A stretch of 64,000 bases of DNA from Ralstonia sp. 25mfcol4.1 (GTDB lineage Bacteria; Pseudomonadota; Gammaproteobacteria; Burkholderiales; Burkholderiaceae). The stretch is from positions 372,001 to 436,000 of the forward strand of contig NZ_FNJO01000002.1 of assembly GCF_900104095.1 (NCBI RefSeq), given 5' to 3'. The position numbers were made by a program, and so were the translations under genes. The notes under the pieces were generated by a model that saw nothing but the letters and a program-made list of their open reading frames with translations, made no database searches and was not told where the DNA came from. Positions 36,211 through 45,103 of the stretch are shown piece after piece. Each line of letters begins with the position of its first letter. Position 1 is the first letter of the stretch.

Positions 36211-36316
36211 CTCGGTGTCACGTAGGGGGCCTGGCGCGGCGCCCGGGGCTTGGGCCCGACATCTCCGCGACGGCTAGGTCCGGCGGGAATCGTGGCGGCA
36301 AGGCAAGTTGGGCGCG

Positions 36317-36390
36317 AGTCTAGTGAGTGAGTGGGCCAGTCACAAGCCAGCGCCACGCGCAGCGCTGTTTCCGCAAATGCACCAATCGCG
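36317..36390 (-). promoter_or_regulatory. Site II and promoter of the small ORF-AraC unit
   Basis: GTTTCC-N6-GCACCAATCG-CG lies at 36367-36390. On the minus strand -35 TTGTGA (36340-36345) and -10 TAGACT (36317-36322) have a 17-base spacer. The gap from site to -10 is exactly 44 bases, as at sites I and III. The start would be near 36310. The other bases in the gene-free stretch 36184-36547 show no further motif I can name. An A/T-rich patch at 36456-36485 may hold the kinase promoter. Confidence 0.72.
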
Positions 36391-36547
36391 CATGACGTTC
36401 ACCCGACGTGCCGCGAGCGGCTGGCAGTCTGGCAGAAAAAACGGGAACGCTGTCATTTACGGTCTATTAAGCGGTAATTAACATCAAGTGCAGGTCGGCC
36501 AGGGGGTGGTCAGGGGTGCCGGCGGTCATATCGACAGCGAGAAGAAC

Positions 36548-37342
36548 ATGACTGAACCAGTTCGCGGCGCCCAGGGGTGCACGGGCGACCATGGACACGC
36601 GCGCCTGCAGCCGCCGTCCGTGCACGCGGACCGGCTGGCGCTGCTGGGTCGGTGCATGGCGATGGTGGTCCACGACGCCGTGCAGCCGGTGGCCTCGGTG
36701 GTGACACGGGGGCAGTCGGCGCTGCGCTGGCTGCGACACGACCCGCCCGACGTGGAGGCAGCCATCGCCTCGCTCGAACGCGTGGTGGCCGACGCGCAGC
36801 GCGCGGGCACGCTGCTGGCCGACCTCAGGGCGCTGGCGTCGCCCGTGGAACGGCCACTGCAGCCGGTGCCGCTCCACGCGGTGCTGCGCGACACGCTGCA
36901 CTGGCTGGACGACGACCTGCGGCGTGAAGGTATCCACGTGGCGGCGAAGGTGCGCCACGACGATGTCGTCGTGATGGCCGAGCCCGCCGCGCTGCAGCAA
37001 CTGTTCGGCAACCTGATCGTCAACGCGATGGAAGCCATGGCCGAAACGCCAATACAGGACCGCCATCTGACCGTGGATCAGTGGGTGGACGGCGACGATG
37101 CAGTGGTGGCCATCAGCGACCGGGGTTGCGGCATCGCAGCCGACGACCTGCCACGCCTGTTCGACGCGTTCCATACCACCAAGGACGAAGGGCTGGGCGT
37201 CGGGCTGGCCATCTGCCATCGCATCGTGACCGACCACGGCGGCAGCATCCGCGCGCAAAGCTGCCGCGAAGGCGGCGCGTGCTTCGAAATTCGCCTGCCC
37301 CGGCAGGATCAAAAAACGGTTTCCCGCGCCGCAGCAAGGTAG
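36548..37342 (+). CDS. Short histidine kinase without sensor domain
   Basis: A 264-residue soluble protein. H42 in MAMVVHDAVQPVASVV is the phosphoacceptor of the FixL-like group (compare the family form EVNQPLAAI). The ATPase domain has NLIVNAMEAM (N box, near 157), DRGCGIA (G1, near 195), FDAFHTTKDEGLGVGLAI (F and G2 boxes). No PAS, Cache or transmembrane region precedes the kinase core, so an input must come from a partner protein. The ATG at 36548 was preferred over a GTG at 36488. The FixJ-type regulator at 30145 is the only orphan receiver in the window and of the matching class. Their pairing is inference. Confidence 0.85.
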   Translation: MTEPVRGAQGCTGDHGHARLQPPSVHADRLALLGRCMAMVVHDAVQPVASVVTRGQSALRWLRHDPPDVEAAIASLERVVADAQRAGTLLADLRALASPVERPLQPVPLHAVLRDTLHWLDDDLRREGIHVAAKVRHDDVVVMAEPAALQQLFGNLIVNAMEAMAETPIQDRHLTVDQWVDGDDAVVAISDRGCGIAADDLPRLFDAFHTTKDEGLGVGLAICHRIVTDHGGSIRAQSCREGGACFEIRLPRQDQKTVSRAAAR

Positions 37343-37365
37343 CGCCGGGAATCTCAGGGGAAACC

Positions 37366-38415
37366 ATGGAATCGATACAGCCGGCCGACACGTCGGACCG
37401 CAATTTCAGGCTCAGCCTGCCAAACCGCGCCGACGCACTGTCGACGAGCTTTGCCGCCAGCTACGCCGGCATCATGGCGTTCATGGCCGTGGCCAGCGAA
37501 GGCAGCTTCGCCAAGGCTGGCGAGCGCCTGGGCATCGGCCGCTCGGCGGTCAGCCGCAACGTGCAGAAGCTGGAAACCCAGTTGAGCACGCGGCTGTTCC
37601 TGCGCACCACGCGCACCACGCAACTCACGCGCGAAGGCCAGCGCTTCTTCGAGAACTGCCATCAGGGCGTCACGCATATCGTGGAGGCCATGAACGACAT
37701 GCTGGAACTGCGCGAGGGCCCGCCCCGCGGCCTGGTGCGCATCAGTGCCACAGTGGGGTTCGGCCGCAAGATCGTGGCGCCGCTGCTCGACAAGTTCGTC
37801 CAGCTCTACCCGGACATCGCCATCGACCTGCTGCTGGACGACCGACCCACGGACTTCGCGTCGGAACAGATCGACGTCGCCTTCCGCAACGGGCGGATCG
37901 AGGATTCGAGCATCATCGCCAAACAGCTCATCCCGATGCAGATGGCGCTATGCGCCGCGCCGTCTTACGTGGCCCGCCACGGGCTGCCGCAGACGCTGGA
38001 CGACCTGCCGCAGCACGAATGCATCAACTTCCGCTTTTCCAGCGGGCGCATCTTCGAATGGGAGTTCAAGTGCGACGGCATCGTACGCAAGTTCCTGCCG
38101 CGCGCCCGCATGACGTTCAACGACGCCGACCTGGTGCTGCACGCGGTGCTGGAGGGCTGGGGTATCGCGCAGATGGCCGGCTACCAGATCAGCGACCACA
38201 TCGCCCGCGGGGAACTGGTGGTCTCGTTGGCGCGCCATGCGCCCGACGACCGGGGCCACTACATCTGCTACCTGAGCCGCCAGCATCTGCCCACGCGCAT
38301 CCGCGTCTTCATCGATTTCATGACCGAGCAGATCCGCGCCATGAAGCTGAACTGCCTGACGGACTTCAACGTGACGGACGACTGCGAAGGCACCGCCCTG
38401 GGAGCGGCGGCATGA
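37366..38415 (+). CDS. LysR-family transcriptional regulator
   Basis: A 349-residue LysR protein with a 30-residue N-terminal extension before the helix-turn-helix (FMAVASEGSFAKAGERLGIG, then RSAVSRNVQKLETQL). The effector domain begins near residue 120 (GLVRISATVGFGRKIVAPLL). CAGGGGAAACC precedes the ATG. Its stop overlaps the start of the EamA gene by four bases (ATGA), unusual for LysR genes, which are more often divergent from their targets. It most likely regulates its own operon with the exporter. Confidence 0.9.
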   Translation: MESIQPADTSDRNFRLSLPNRADALSTSFAASYAGIMAFMAVASEGSFAKAGERLGIGRSAVSRNVQKLETQLSTRLFLRTTRTTQLTREGQRFFENCHQGVTHIVEAMNDMLELREGPPRGLVRISATVGFGRKIVAPLLDKFVQLYPDIAIDLLLDDRPTDFASEQIDVAFRNGRIEDSSIIAKQLIPMQMALCAAPSYVARHGLPQTLDDLPQHECINFRFSSGRIFEWEFKCDGIVRKFLPRARMTFNDADLVLHAVLEGWGIAQMAGYQISDHIARGELVVSLARHAPDDRGHYICYLSRQHLPTRIRVFIDFMTEQIRAMKLNCLTDFNVTDDCEGTALGAAA

Positions 38416-39308
38416 AGCCCGCCGCATGGCTCTGCGCCGCTGGCGCGATCCTGCTCTGGGCGTCGTTCGCAACGCTGGTGTCCCACGCACCCGGCGTGCC
38501 GCCGCTGCTGCTGACGGGTCTGGCGCTGTGCCTGGGCAGCGCGACCTGCCTGCACCGCGTACGCGAATGGCGTGTGCCGCCGCGCACGCTGGCGTTCGGC
38601 GTGACGTGCCTGTTCGTGTACAACGCGGGTCTGGTCATGGCGTTCAGGCTGGCGCCGATTGCCGAGGCCAACCTGATCAACTACCTCTGGCCGTTGATCC
38701 TGGTGCTGCTTGGCACCACGCTCTGGCGCGGCATCGACTGCATGACGAAGGTCGCCGGCGCGCTCGTTGGCTTTGGCGGCTGCATCGTGGCCATCACGGC
38801 GGGCTCGGGCGCGGACGCATTCGGCGCGGGCCTTGGCGGCCGAGGCGGCACGCATATGGCCGGCTATGCGCTGGCGCTGCTGGCCGCCATCGTCTGGGCG
38901 GTCTATTCGCTGGGCGCGCGTTGGTTGCCGCCGTTCTCGTCGTGGGCCGTCGGCGGCTTCTGCCTGGGGGCCGGGCTGCTGGCCATTGCCAGTCACCTGC
39001 TGATCGAGCCGCGCTTCGTGCCATCGGCCAGCGACCTGGCATGGGTCGCGGCGATCGGCCTGGGGCCGCTCGGTATCTCGTTCGTGCTGTGGGACTACGC
39101 CATGCGGCATGGCAACACCGCGCAGATCGGCATCCTCGGCTACGGCACACCCGTGCTGTCGATGCTGTGCCTGGCGCTGGCGGGCAAGGTCACCGAACGC
39201 GACTGGTCGATGATCTTTCTGGCCTGCGCGCTCATCGTGGCAGGCGTGATGCTGGCGTCGGTTGGGCCGGTAGTGTGGCGGCGCGCGGGCTGGGCGCGCG
39301 AACCGTAA
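38412..39308 (+). CDS. EamA-family (DMT) exporter
   Basis: A 298-residue inner-membrane protein with ten hydrophobic segments in two EamA repeats, typical of drug/metabolite transporters. LAPIAEANLINYLWPLILVL (near 80) and the second-repeat GPLGISFVLWDYAMRHGNTA (near 218) resemble the YddG-type aromatic amino acid exporters. Translation is coupled to the LysR gene. A bidirectional terminator follows. Substrate is not known; aromatic amino acid export is only suggested by the resemblance. Confidence 0.85.
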   Translation: MKPAAWLCAAGAILLWASFATLVSHAPGVPPLLLTGLALCLGSATCLHRVREWRVPPRTLAFGVTCLFVYNAGLVMAFRLAPIAEANLINYLWPLILVLLGTTLWRGIDCMTKVAGALVGFGGCIVAITAGSGADAFGAGLGGRGGTHMAGYALALLAAIVWAVYSLGARWLPPFSSWAVGGFCLGAGLLAIASHLLIEPRFVPSASDLAWVAAIGLGPLGISFVLWDYAMRHGNTAQIGILGYGTPVLSMLCLALAGKVTERDWSMIFLACALIVAGVMLASVGPVVWRRAGWAREP

Positions 39309-39336
39309 CCCCGCACGTCACTCCCCGCCCAAATGA

Positions 39337-39363
39337 AAAAGCCCCGGAATTTCCGGGGCTTTT
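39337..39363. terminator. Bidirectional terminator between EamA gene and sodB
   Basis: GCCCCGGAA and TTCCGGGGC flanked by A-run and T-run form a symmetric hairpin that works in both directions between the convergent genes. Confidence 0.92.
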
Positions 39364-39406
39364 GCCGGGGCAGGCACCTGGCCGCCCGTGCGGCCAGCGC
39401 AGGCGC

Positions 39407-39985
39407 TCAGGCGAAGTTCTTCGAAGCGAAGTCCCAGTTCACGACGTTCCAGAATGCCTCGACATACTTCGGACGGGCATTGCGGTAGTCGATGTAGTAG
39501 GCGTGTTCCCACACGTCGCAGGTCAGCAGCGGCTTGGCGTCGGTGGTCAGCGGCGTGGCGGCGTTCGAGGTGGACACCAGGTCCAGCGAGCCGTCGGTCT
39601 TCTTGACCAGCCAGGCCCAGCCCGAACCGAAGGTGCCAACGGCCGTCTTCGTGAATTCTTCCTTGAACTTGTCGAACGAACCGAACTTGGCGTTGATCGC
39701 GTCAGCCAGGGCACCGGTCGGCTGGCCGCCGCCGTTCGGCTTCATCGATTCCCAGTAGAACGTGTGGTTCCACACCTGGGCAGCGTTGTTGAAAATGCCG
39801 CCCGACGACTTCTTGACGATTTCTTCCAGCGAAGCGTTCTCGAACTCGGTGCCCTTGATCAGGTTGTTCAGGTTCGTGACGTACGTCTGGTGGTGCTTGT
39901 CATGATGGAACTCCAGGGTCTCCTTGGAGATGTGCGGAGCCAGGGCGTCATGCGCGTACGGGAGAGGAGGGAGCGTGTGTTCCAT
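39407..39985 (-). CDS. sodB: Iron superoxide dismutase
   Basis: A 192-residue cytosolic superoxide dismutase. Metal ligands are H27 (EFHHDKHH), H74 (VWNHTFYW), D157 and H161 ([12 protein letters not shown]). Q70 in NNAAQVWNH is the outer-sphere Gln position typical of the iron type, as opposed to the manganese type. Length is standard for SodB. It is monocistronic and ends at the bidirectional terminator. It converts superoxide to peroxide and oxygen. Confidence 0.96.
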   Translation of the reverse strand: MEHTLPPLPYAHDALAPHISKETLEFHHDKHHQTYVTNLNNLIKGTEFENASLEEIVKKSSGGIFNNAAQVWNHTFYWESMKPNGGGQPTGALADAINAKFGSFDKFKEEFTKTAVGTFGSGWAWLVKKTDGSLDLVSTSNAATPLTTDAKPLLTCDVWEHAYYIDYRNARPKYVEAFWNVVNWDFASKNFA

Positions 39986-40119
39986 TGTTCTGTCTCTACG
40001 GTTTTGGTGGGGAGAATGGCCGATTGTAGGTGACTTGCCAGACCCGCGCAAACGGCCCCGGAAAGCCCCCTGACCTCATGTTAGTTTCCCCTGCGGCCGC
40101 TCAGGGGAGCAATTCCAAT

Positions 40120-40136
40120 CGACTGAGAATCAGTCG
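40120..40136. promoter_or_regulatory. Perfect inverted repeat between xseA and sodB
   Basis: CGACTGA-GAA-TCAGTCG has perfect seven-base arms, about 135 bases upstream of the sodB ATG. No T-run follows on either strand, so it is not a typical terminator. It may be an operator of sodB. Confidence 0.35.
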
Positions 40137-40168
40137 CAACCAGGGCGGCGCACGCGCCGCGCGAACCC

Positions 40169-41554
40169 TCAGAAAGCCGCCAGTTTGGCCTGTACATTGG
40201 CAATTTCGAGGTCCGCCGTGCCGTCCGCCAGATGCGCCTCGACAATACTGCCGGCGCGCAGTTCGCTGGGCGACCGCAGGGCGCGCCCGCGATTGTCGAG
40301 CAGCACGGCATAGCCACGTTCCAGCGTGCGCTGCGGGGCCAGCAGTTCCAGCGCCCCGGCTGCGCGCGCCAGCCGCTGTGTTTCACGTTCGTGACGGCGT
40401 TCCAGCGCGGCGTCCATCCGCGCCGCCGTACGATCCAGCGCCGCCTGTGCCGCACCGGTGTCGGGCTGGCAGGCCCGCCAGCGCATGGCCAGCATGTCGT
40501 GCCGATGACGCTGGGCGGACACCGTATCCCGCAGTGCCGCACGCAAGTGTCGGGCCAGATTGTCGACCTGCGCGCGCCGTTCCTGCACTTGCGCCTGCGG
40601 GCTGCGCAGCTGGCGGGACAGCCACTGCAGATGCTGCGCGCGACGTTCGAGCTGGCGGTCCATGCACTGTGCCAGCGACTCGCGTGCGCGGCGGGCGGCC
40701 TGCAGCAGATGCGCGCGGTCCGGGCTGACCATTTCAGCCGCGCCAGTCGGCGTGGGGGCTCGTACATCGGCCACGAAATCGGCAATCGTGAAATCGGTTT
40801 CGTGACCCACGCCGGACACCACCGGTACGCGGCTGCGCGCGATGGCCTGCGCGACCACTTCCTCGTTGAACGACCACAGGTCTTCGATACTGCCGCCGCC
40901 GCGGCAGAGAATCAGCACATCGCATTCATCGCGTGCGCTGGCCGTATCGAGCATGGCGGCGATCTTGTCCGCAGCGCCGGCGCCCTGGACTGGCACCGGG
41001 TATACGATCACGTTGACGTGCGGCGCACGCCGCTGCAGCGTGGTCAGTACATCGCGCATCGCCGCGGCCTGCAACGACGTGATCACCCCGATGGTGCGCG
41101 GATGCGACGGGATCGGACGCTTGCGTGCGGGATCGAACATACCGGCCTGCGCAAGTTTTTCCTTGAGCCGCAGGAATGCTTCGTAGAGATTGCCCAGGCC
41201 GGCGCGACGCATGGCTTCCACGCCCAGTTGCAGCTCGCCGCGCGCCTCGTACATCGACACCACGGCGCGCACTTCGACGGCCTCGCCCTCGCGCGGCGCG
41301 AAATCCACGTGCTGGTTACGGCCCCGGAACATCACGCAACGGATCTGCGCCCGGGCATCCTTGAGCGAGAAATACCAGTGGCCACTGGCCGCGCGAGTGA
41401 AGTTCGAGATCTCGCCCCTGACCCACGCCAACGGAAAGCTGCGTTCGAGCACGCCGGCAATCGCATGGTTGAGTTCGCTGACCGGAATCACGTCGCGCGT
41501 GCGCGAGGGCGGCTGAGACGGCGCAAAACGCGAAAGGTTCTCGTTCTCTGGCAT
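40169..41554 (-). CDS. xseA: Exodeoxyribonuclease VII large subunit
   Basis: A 461-residue catalytic subunit that degrades single-stranded DNA to short oligonucleotides with XseB. The N-terminal OB fold has [20 protein letters not shown]. The nuclease domain has [31 protein letters not shown] and [20 protein letters not shown], then [10 protein letters not shown] long Arg-rich helical stretch follows, as usual. ATG at 41554 is used; an in-frame TTG three codons earlier is possible. XseB is not nearby. Confidence 0.94.
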   Translation of the reverse strand: MPENENLSRFAPSQPPSRTRDVIPVSELNHAIAGVLERSFPLAWVRGEISNFTRAASGHWYFSLKDARAQIRCVMFRGRNQHVDFAPREGEAVEVRAVVSMYEARGELQLGVEAMRRAGLGNLYEAFLRLKEKLAQAGMFDPARKRPIPSHPRTIGVITSLQAAAMRDVLTTLQRRAPHVNVIVYPVPVQGAGAADKIAAMLDTASARDECDVLILCRGGGSIEDLWSFNEEVVAQAIARSRVPVVSGVGHETDFTIADFVADVRAPTPTGAAEMVSPDRAHLLQAARRARESLAQCMDRQLERRAQHLQWLSRQLRSPQAQVQERRAQVDNLARHLRAALRDTVSAQRHRHDMLAMRWRACQPDTGAAQAALDRTAARMDAALERRHERETQRLARAAGALELLAPQRTLERGYAVLLDNRGRALRSPSELRAGSIVEAHLADGTADLEIANVQAKLAAF

Positions 41555-42563
41555 GGTGCACAACCGCGCAGGCGGCGTGAGATGGACATGTCCACAGCAT
41601 AACCGCTATGTCAAGAGCCATTGGGCAGGGTCGCGGTGTTCGCCCGCAATCCGCATGAGTCGGTACAAGCTATTGATTCATTTGAGCTTTCTGACTGGAC
41701 CAAAAAACAGGCAATGTAAGAGAAAACCTTACGCGTCAACGACTTACCAAAACGAGCCGAGGCTTGTTCACAAAGTTATCCACAGAAGCTTTGGATAATG
41801 GATTTGTCAAGGGTCTTGCCTGTGGACAACGTATACGTTGCGTATCAAAGCTCGCTGTGGCAACGCCTGGACGGGTCCGAAGTCGACCTCACCGCACGGC
41901 CCGCCCAGGTGGTCTGACTGCCTATTTTTTGGGCAGATACGTATACCGCCATAGGGATCAAGGAGTTAGCCGGCTTCTCCCGGCCTTATCCACAACCGAT
42001 CCACAATCCTGTCCTGCGCCGATGTGGAAAGTTGACCCCCTTGCCGGCCCGAAAGTGGCGCCCTCATCGCCGCCGCGTTGCCCGTTTATTAAGCACCACA
42101 ACGCTTTTCCTTTCAGATCAATGGCTTGCCAACTTTTTTCGACGGCTTTCCACAGCCGATCCACAACACTGTCCCGCCGGAGTGTGGAAAGTCACGCCGG
42201 AAACGCTCGATGGCGGCCGTCGAAACGCCAAATCCTGTCGGTCCCGCGTGCTTTCCCCGTCCTGCACAAAAAACAGGCAACGGCGCCGCAATCCTTTCGA
42301 ATCAATGGGTTATCGCATTTTTCCGAAGGCTTTCCACAAGTGCTCCACAATGCTGTCCCGCGTCAGTGTGGAAAGCCGCAGACAGCCGCACCGGACGCGG
42401 CTTGCCGGGCTGGCCGGGAGCGGGTTAGAGTGGCGCCTGCAATTTTTCGAGCATCGCCGCTGCGCACGCGGAACCAGCGCGCGCATCAAAGGCTGCCGCG
42501 CAGTTTGTCGTCATAGCCGTTCCATTTCGGGTCTGTCGCTTTCGTAGAATTTCGGGGGTCCAC
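41555..42563. other. One-kilobase non-coding region with DnaA boxes
   Basis: No frame here looks like a gene; translations of the open frames show only the DNA repeats. Two perfect DnaA boxes TTATCCACA lie at 41776-41784 and 41986-41994. One-mismatch boxes are TTGTTCACA at 41764-41772 and TTGTCCACA on the minus strand at 41821-41829. Many degenerate CTTTCCACA/TGTGGAAAG copies belong to the repeats listed separately. A CAAAAAACAGGCAA block occurs twice, near 41700 and 42266. TAGAAT at 42545-42550 may be the -10 for exbB. The region could titrate or bind DnaA; no replication initiator or partition gene is nearby. Confidence 0.6.
41981..42376. repeat. Three diverged copies of a 52-base hairpin element
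   Basis: Copies are at 41981-42032, 42141-42192 and 42325-42376. They align without gaps over most of their length at close to 80 percent identity. Each has a CTTTCCACA (or TTATCCACA) arm, a CCACA repeat, a GTCCYGC core and a TGTGGAAAG arm. In the third copy the arms are perfect over eleven bases, GGCTTTCCACA and TGTGGAAAGCC. Partial similarity extends into flanks containing ATCAATGG and a T-rich block. Confidence 0.8.
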
Positions 42564-43184
42564 GTGTTTTCCATCATTCAAGCGGCCGGCTGGCCGATCT
42601 GGCCGCTGCTGCTCGCCTCGGTCATTGCGCTCGCGCTGATCGTCGAACGTTTCGTCTCCCTCAAGCGCAGCAAGATCCTGCCGCCGAAGCTGTACGAGGA
42701 GGCACTCTCCGCCGCCCAGCAGCGCAAGGCCACGCCCGAGGTCGTCAACAATCTCGAAAAGAACTCCCCGCTGGGCCGCGTGCTGGCCGCCGGCCTGCGC
42801 CATGTGGTGCTGCAGCCGCAGACGTCGCGCGACGCCGCCAAGGACGTGGTGGAAGAAGCCGGCCGCGTCGTGGCGCACGACCTGGAACGCTACCTGAACG
42901 CGCTGGGCACGATTGCCTCGGTGGCGCCGCTGATGGGCCTGCTGGGCACCGTGATCGGCATGATCGAGATCTTCGGGAACCAGGGCGGCACCGGCGCCAA
43001 CCCCGAACAGCTGGCGCACGGCATCTCGGTGGCGCTGTACAACACGGCCTTCGGCCTGATCGTGGCGATTCCGGCGCTGATCTTCTGGCGCTACTTCCGG
43101 CGCCTGGTGGACGACTACGTGGCCGAGCTCGAATTCCGCGCCACCGCGTTCCTGGACGCCATCCTGCCGCAGCGCAGGGCCTGA
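42564..43184 (+). CDS. exbB: ExbB/TolQ-family proton channel protein
   Basis: A 206-residue inner-membrane protein of the MotA/TolQ/ExbB family with three transmembrane segments (about 10-30, 105-130 and 155-178). The conserved block IASVAPLMGLLGTVIGMIEI covers the second segment. With ExbD it uses the proton gradient to energise TonB- or Tol-type systems. The start is a GTG; the GGGGGT before it is a moderate ribosome-binding site. exbD follows after 18 bases. The block exbB-exbD-lpxK-ycaR-kdsB-adk is typical of Burkholderiaceae. No tonB lies nearby. Confidence 0.92.
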   Translation: MFSIIQAAGWPIWPLLLASVIALALIVERFVSLKRSKILPPKLYEEALSAAQQRKATPEVVNNLEKNSPLGRVLAAGLRHVVLQPQTSRDAAKDVVEEAGRVVAHDLERYLNALGTIASVAPLMGLLGTVIGMIEIFGNQGGTGANPEQLAHGISVALYNTAFGLIVAIPALIFWRYFRRLVDDYVAELEFRATAFLDAILPQRRA

Positions 43185-43202
43185 CGCGGCCAGGAGCACG
43201 CC

Positions 43203-43634
43203 ATGCGTTTCCGTTCCCGCCAGCGGCGCGAGGAGCCGGAGATCAACCTGATCCCGCTCATCGACGTGCTGCTCGTGATCCTGATCTTCCTGATGATCAC
43301 GACCACGTACTCGCGCTTTACCGAGCTGCAGATCCAGCTGCCCACGGCCGATGCCGACCGCGCGCAGCAACATCCGACCGAGATCGTCGTATCGGTATCG
43401 GCACGCGGGGTCTACTCCGTCAACAAGCAGGTGCTGGAGCAGAAGGATGTCACCAGCCTTGCCGACCAGTTGCGCAGCGCCGCCGGCCCGGCGGGCAGCG
43501 GACAGCAGCCCGTGGTCATCGTCAATGCCGATGCCCAGGCCACCCACCAGGCGGTCATCAACGTGATGGAAGCGGCCCGCGTGGCCGGCCTGTCGCGCCT
43601 GACCTTCGCCACGCAGAGCACGCCGCAACGCTGA
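43203..43634 (+). CDS. exbD: ExbD/TolR-family protein
   Basis: A 143-residue protein with one N-terminal membrane anchor. The anchor [18 protein letters not shown] contains D21, the Asp expected to take part in proton movement with ExbB. The rest is a periplasmic domain ([19 protein letters not shown]). It is the second gene of the operon. A promoter and hairpin follow before lpxK. Confidence 0.92.
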   Translation: MRFRSRQRREEPEINLIPLIDVLLVILIFLMITTTYSRFTELQIQLPTADADRAQQHPTEIVVSVSARGVYSVNKQVLEQKDVTSLADQLRSAAGPAGSGQQPVVIVNADAQATHQAVINVMEAARVAGLSRLTFATQSTPQR

Positions 43635-43673
43635 CGCCTGCTCCGGGCGCGCAGGGCCGGATGGGCGGCAAAC

Positions 43674-43747
43674 TTGCCGCATGCGCTGCGCAGTGCCCAT
43701 AATGTCTGCATCGGGCCGATGCCACCCCAGGGTGGCATCGCCTTTTT
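43674..43747 (+). promoter_or_regulatory. Promoter and terminator-like leader hairpin before lpxK
   Basis: TTGCCG (43674-43679) and CATAAT (43698-43703) with an 18-base spacer would start RNA near 43710. CGATGCCACCC (43717-43727) and GGGTGGCATCG (43730-43740) form a perfect eleven-base stem followed by TTTTT (43743-43747), only 14 bases before the lpxK ATG. It may end exbBD transcripts or attenuate lpxK. Confidence 0.6.
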
Positions 43748-43761
43748 CCATCCTCCCGTTC

Positions 43762-44877
43762 ATGCCCGCTCCCCGACACGCCCTTGCCGACTTCGTCACC
43801 GCCCAGTGGCAGCGCCGCGGCTGGTTCGCCTGGCTGATGTGGCCACTGTCGCTGCTGTTCGGCCTGATCGCGCGCATCCGCCGTTACGGCTACCGCCAGG
43901 GGTGGTTCAAGTCGACGCGCCTGCCGATGCCGGTGATCGTGGTGGGCAACGTGACGGTGGGCGGCACCGGCAAGACGCCGGCCGTGATCGCCCTGGCCCA
44001 TGCGCTGTGCGAAGCCGGGCTGCGTCCCGGCGTGGTATCGCGGGGCTACGGCGTGGAATTGAAGCACCCGCGCCGTGTCAAGCCGACCTCGAAGGCCGTG
44101 GACGTGGGCGACGAACCGCTACTGATTGCGCGCGCCACCGATGTGCCCGTGTGGGTGTTCCCCGACCGCGCGTTGTGCGCGCAGACGATGCTGGTGTCGC
44201 ACCCCGGGGTCAACGTGCTGCTGCTCGACGACGGGCTGCAGCATTACCGGCTGCAGCGCGACTTCGAGATCGTCATGTTCGATTCGCGCATGGGCGGCAA
44301 TGGCATGCTGCTGCCGGCCGGGCCGCTGCGCGAGCCGCTGAGCCGCCCGCGCGACGCCACGCTGATCAACGACCCGAACTTCAAGGCCACGCCGGACAAG
44401 CCCGATGTCTATGGGATGCGGCTGGAACTCGATGACGCCTGGCAGCTCGACGACCCCACCATGGCACGCCCGGTCGCGCAGTTCGCGGGCAAGCGCGTGC
44501 TGGCCGCAGCCGGCATCGGCAACCCGGAACGGTTCTTTGCCAGCCTGCGCCGCGCGGGGCTGATGCCCACGGCAACGATGCCGCTGCCCGATCACTACGA
44601 CTTCGCCGACGATCCGTTCGCCGGCAACGACGATGCGCTCCATGCTGACGTGATCCTGATCACCGAGAAGGATGCCGTAAAATGCGAGCGTTTCGACGAC
44701 CCGAGGATCTGGGTCGTCCCCACCACGCCCGTGATCGACGCGGGCCTGATCGACAAAATCCGGCGCGTCGTACTGGCGCGCAACCCGGCCGTCGCCACCC
44801 CCGTTACCACGGGACATTCCTCCGGCGCGGCGACCGGACTCGACAAGGAACACCAGGATGGACAACCGGCTGCTTGA
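43762..44877 (+). CDS. lpxK: Tetraacyldisaccharide 4'-kinase
   Basis: A 371-residue membrane-associated P-loop kinase adding the 4'-phosphate in lipid A synthesis. Walker A is VGGTGKTP (66-73). VSRGYG near 94, [10 protein letters not shown] near 113 and [12 protein letters not shown] near 156 are family signatures. An N-terminal hydrophobic segment is at about 20-40. The ATG at 43762 lacks a good ribosome-binding site. In-frame ATGs upstream would place the terminator hairpin inside the coding sequence. The C-terminal 20 residues overlap the ycaR gene and look like an extension. Confidence 0.92.
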   Translation: MPAPRHALADFVTAQWQRRGWFAWLMWPLSLLFGLIARIRRYGYRQGWFKSTRLPMPVIVVGNVTVGGTGKTPAVIALAHALCEAGLRPGVVSRGYGVELKHPRRVKPTSKAVDVGDEPLLIARATDVPVWVFPDRALCAQTMLVSHPGVNVLLLDDGLQHYRLQRDFEIVMFDSRMGGNGMLLPAGPLREPLSRPRDATLINDPNFKATPDKPDVYGMRLELDDAWQLDDPTMARPVAQFAGKRVLAAAGIGNPERFFASLRRAGLMPTATMPLPDHYDFADDPFAGNDDALHADVILITEKDAVKCERFDDPRIWVVPTTPVIDAGLIDKIRRVVLARNPAVATPVTTGHSSGAATGLDKEHQDGQPAA

Positions 44878-45058
44878 AATCCTCGTCTGCCCGCTGTGCA
44901 AGGGCAAGCTGGAATACGACCGCGCCGCCCAGGAACTGATCTGCCACGCCGACAAGCTGGCCTACCCGATTCGCGACGGTATCCCGGTCATGCTGGCCGA
45001 CGAAGCGCGCCAGTCGGTGCCGGGCCGCGTGGTGCCCGTGGAACCGTCCGACAACTGA
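44858..45058 (+). CDS. ycaR: Trm112-like protein YcaR (UPF0434)
   Basis: A 66-residue Trm112/YcaR protein. [14 protein letters not shown] holds the CxxC of the rubredoxin-like knuckle; [20 protein letters not shown] is the rest of the signature. Only part of the four-Cys set is kept, as in the YcaR group. It overlaps the end of lpxK by 20 bases and precedes kdsB, the usual place. Its function in bacteria is not settled. Confidence 0.9.
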   Translation: MDNRLLEILVCPLCKGKLEYDRAAQELICHADKLAYPIRDGIPVMLADEARQSVPGRVVPVEPSDN

Positions 45059-45103
45059 GCGTCCCCCCGCGCCGCCCCACGTCGGCGCAGTCAGGCAACC
45101 ATC

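Noticed and set aside
41764..42516. Open frames of 170-250 codons across the DnaA-box region.
   Set aside because: They overlap one another in different frames and their translations only mirror the DNA repeats; no ribosome-binding site or family match.
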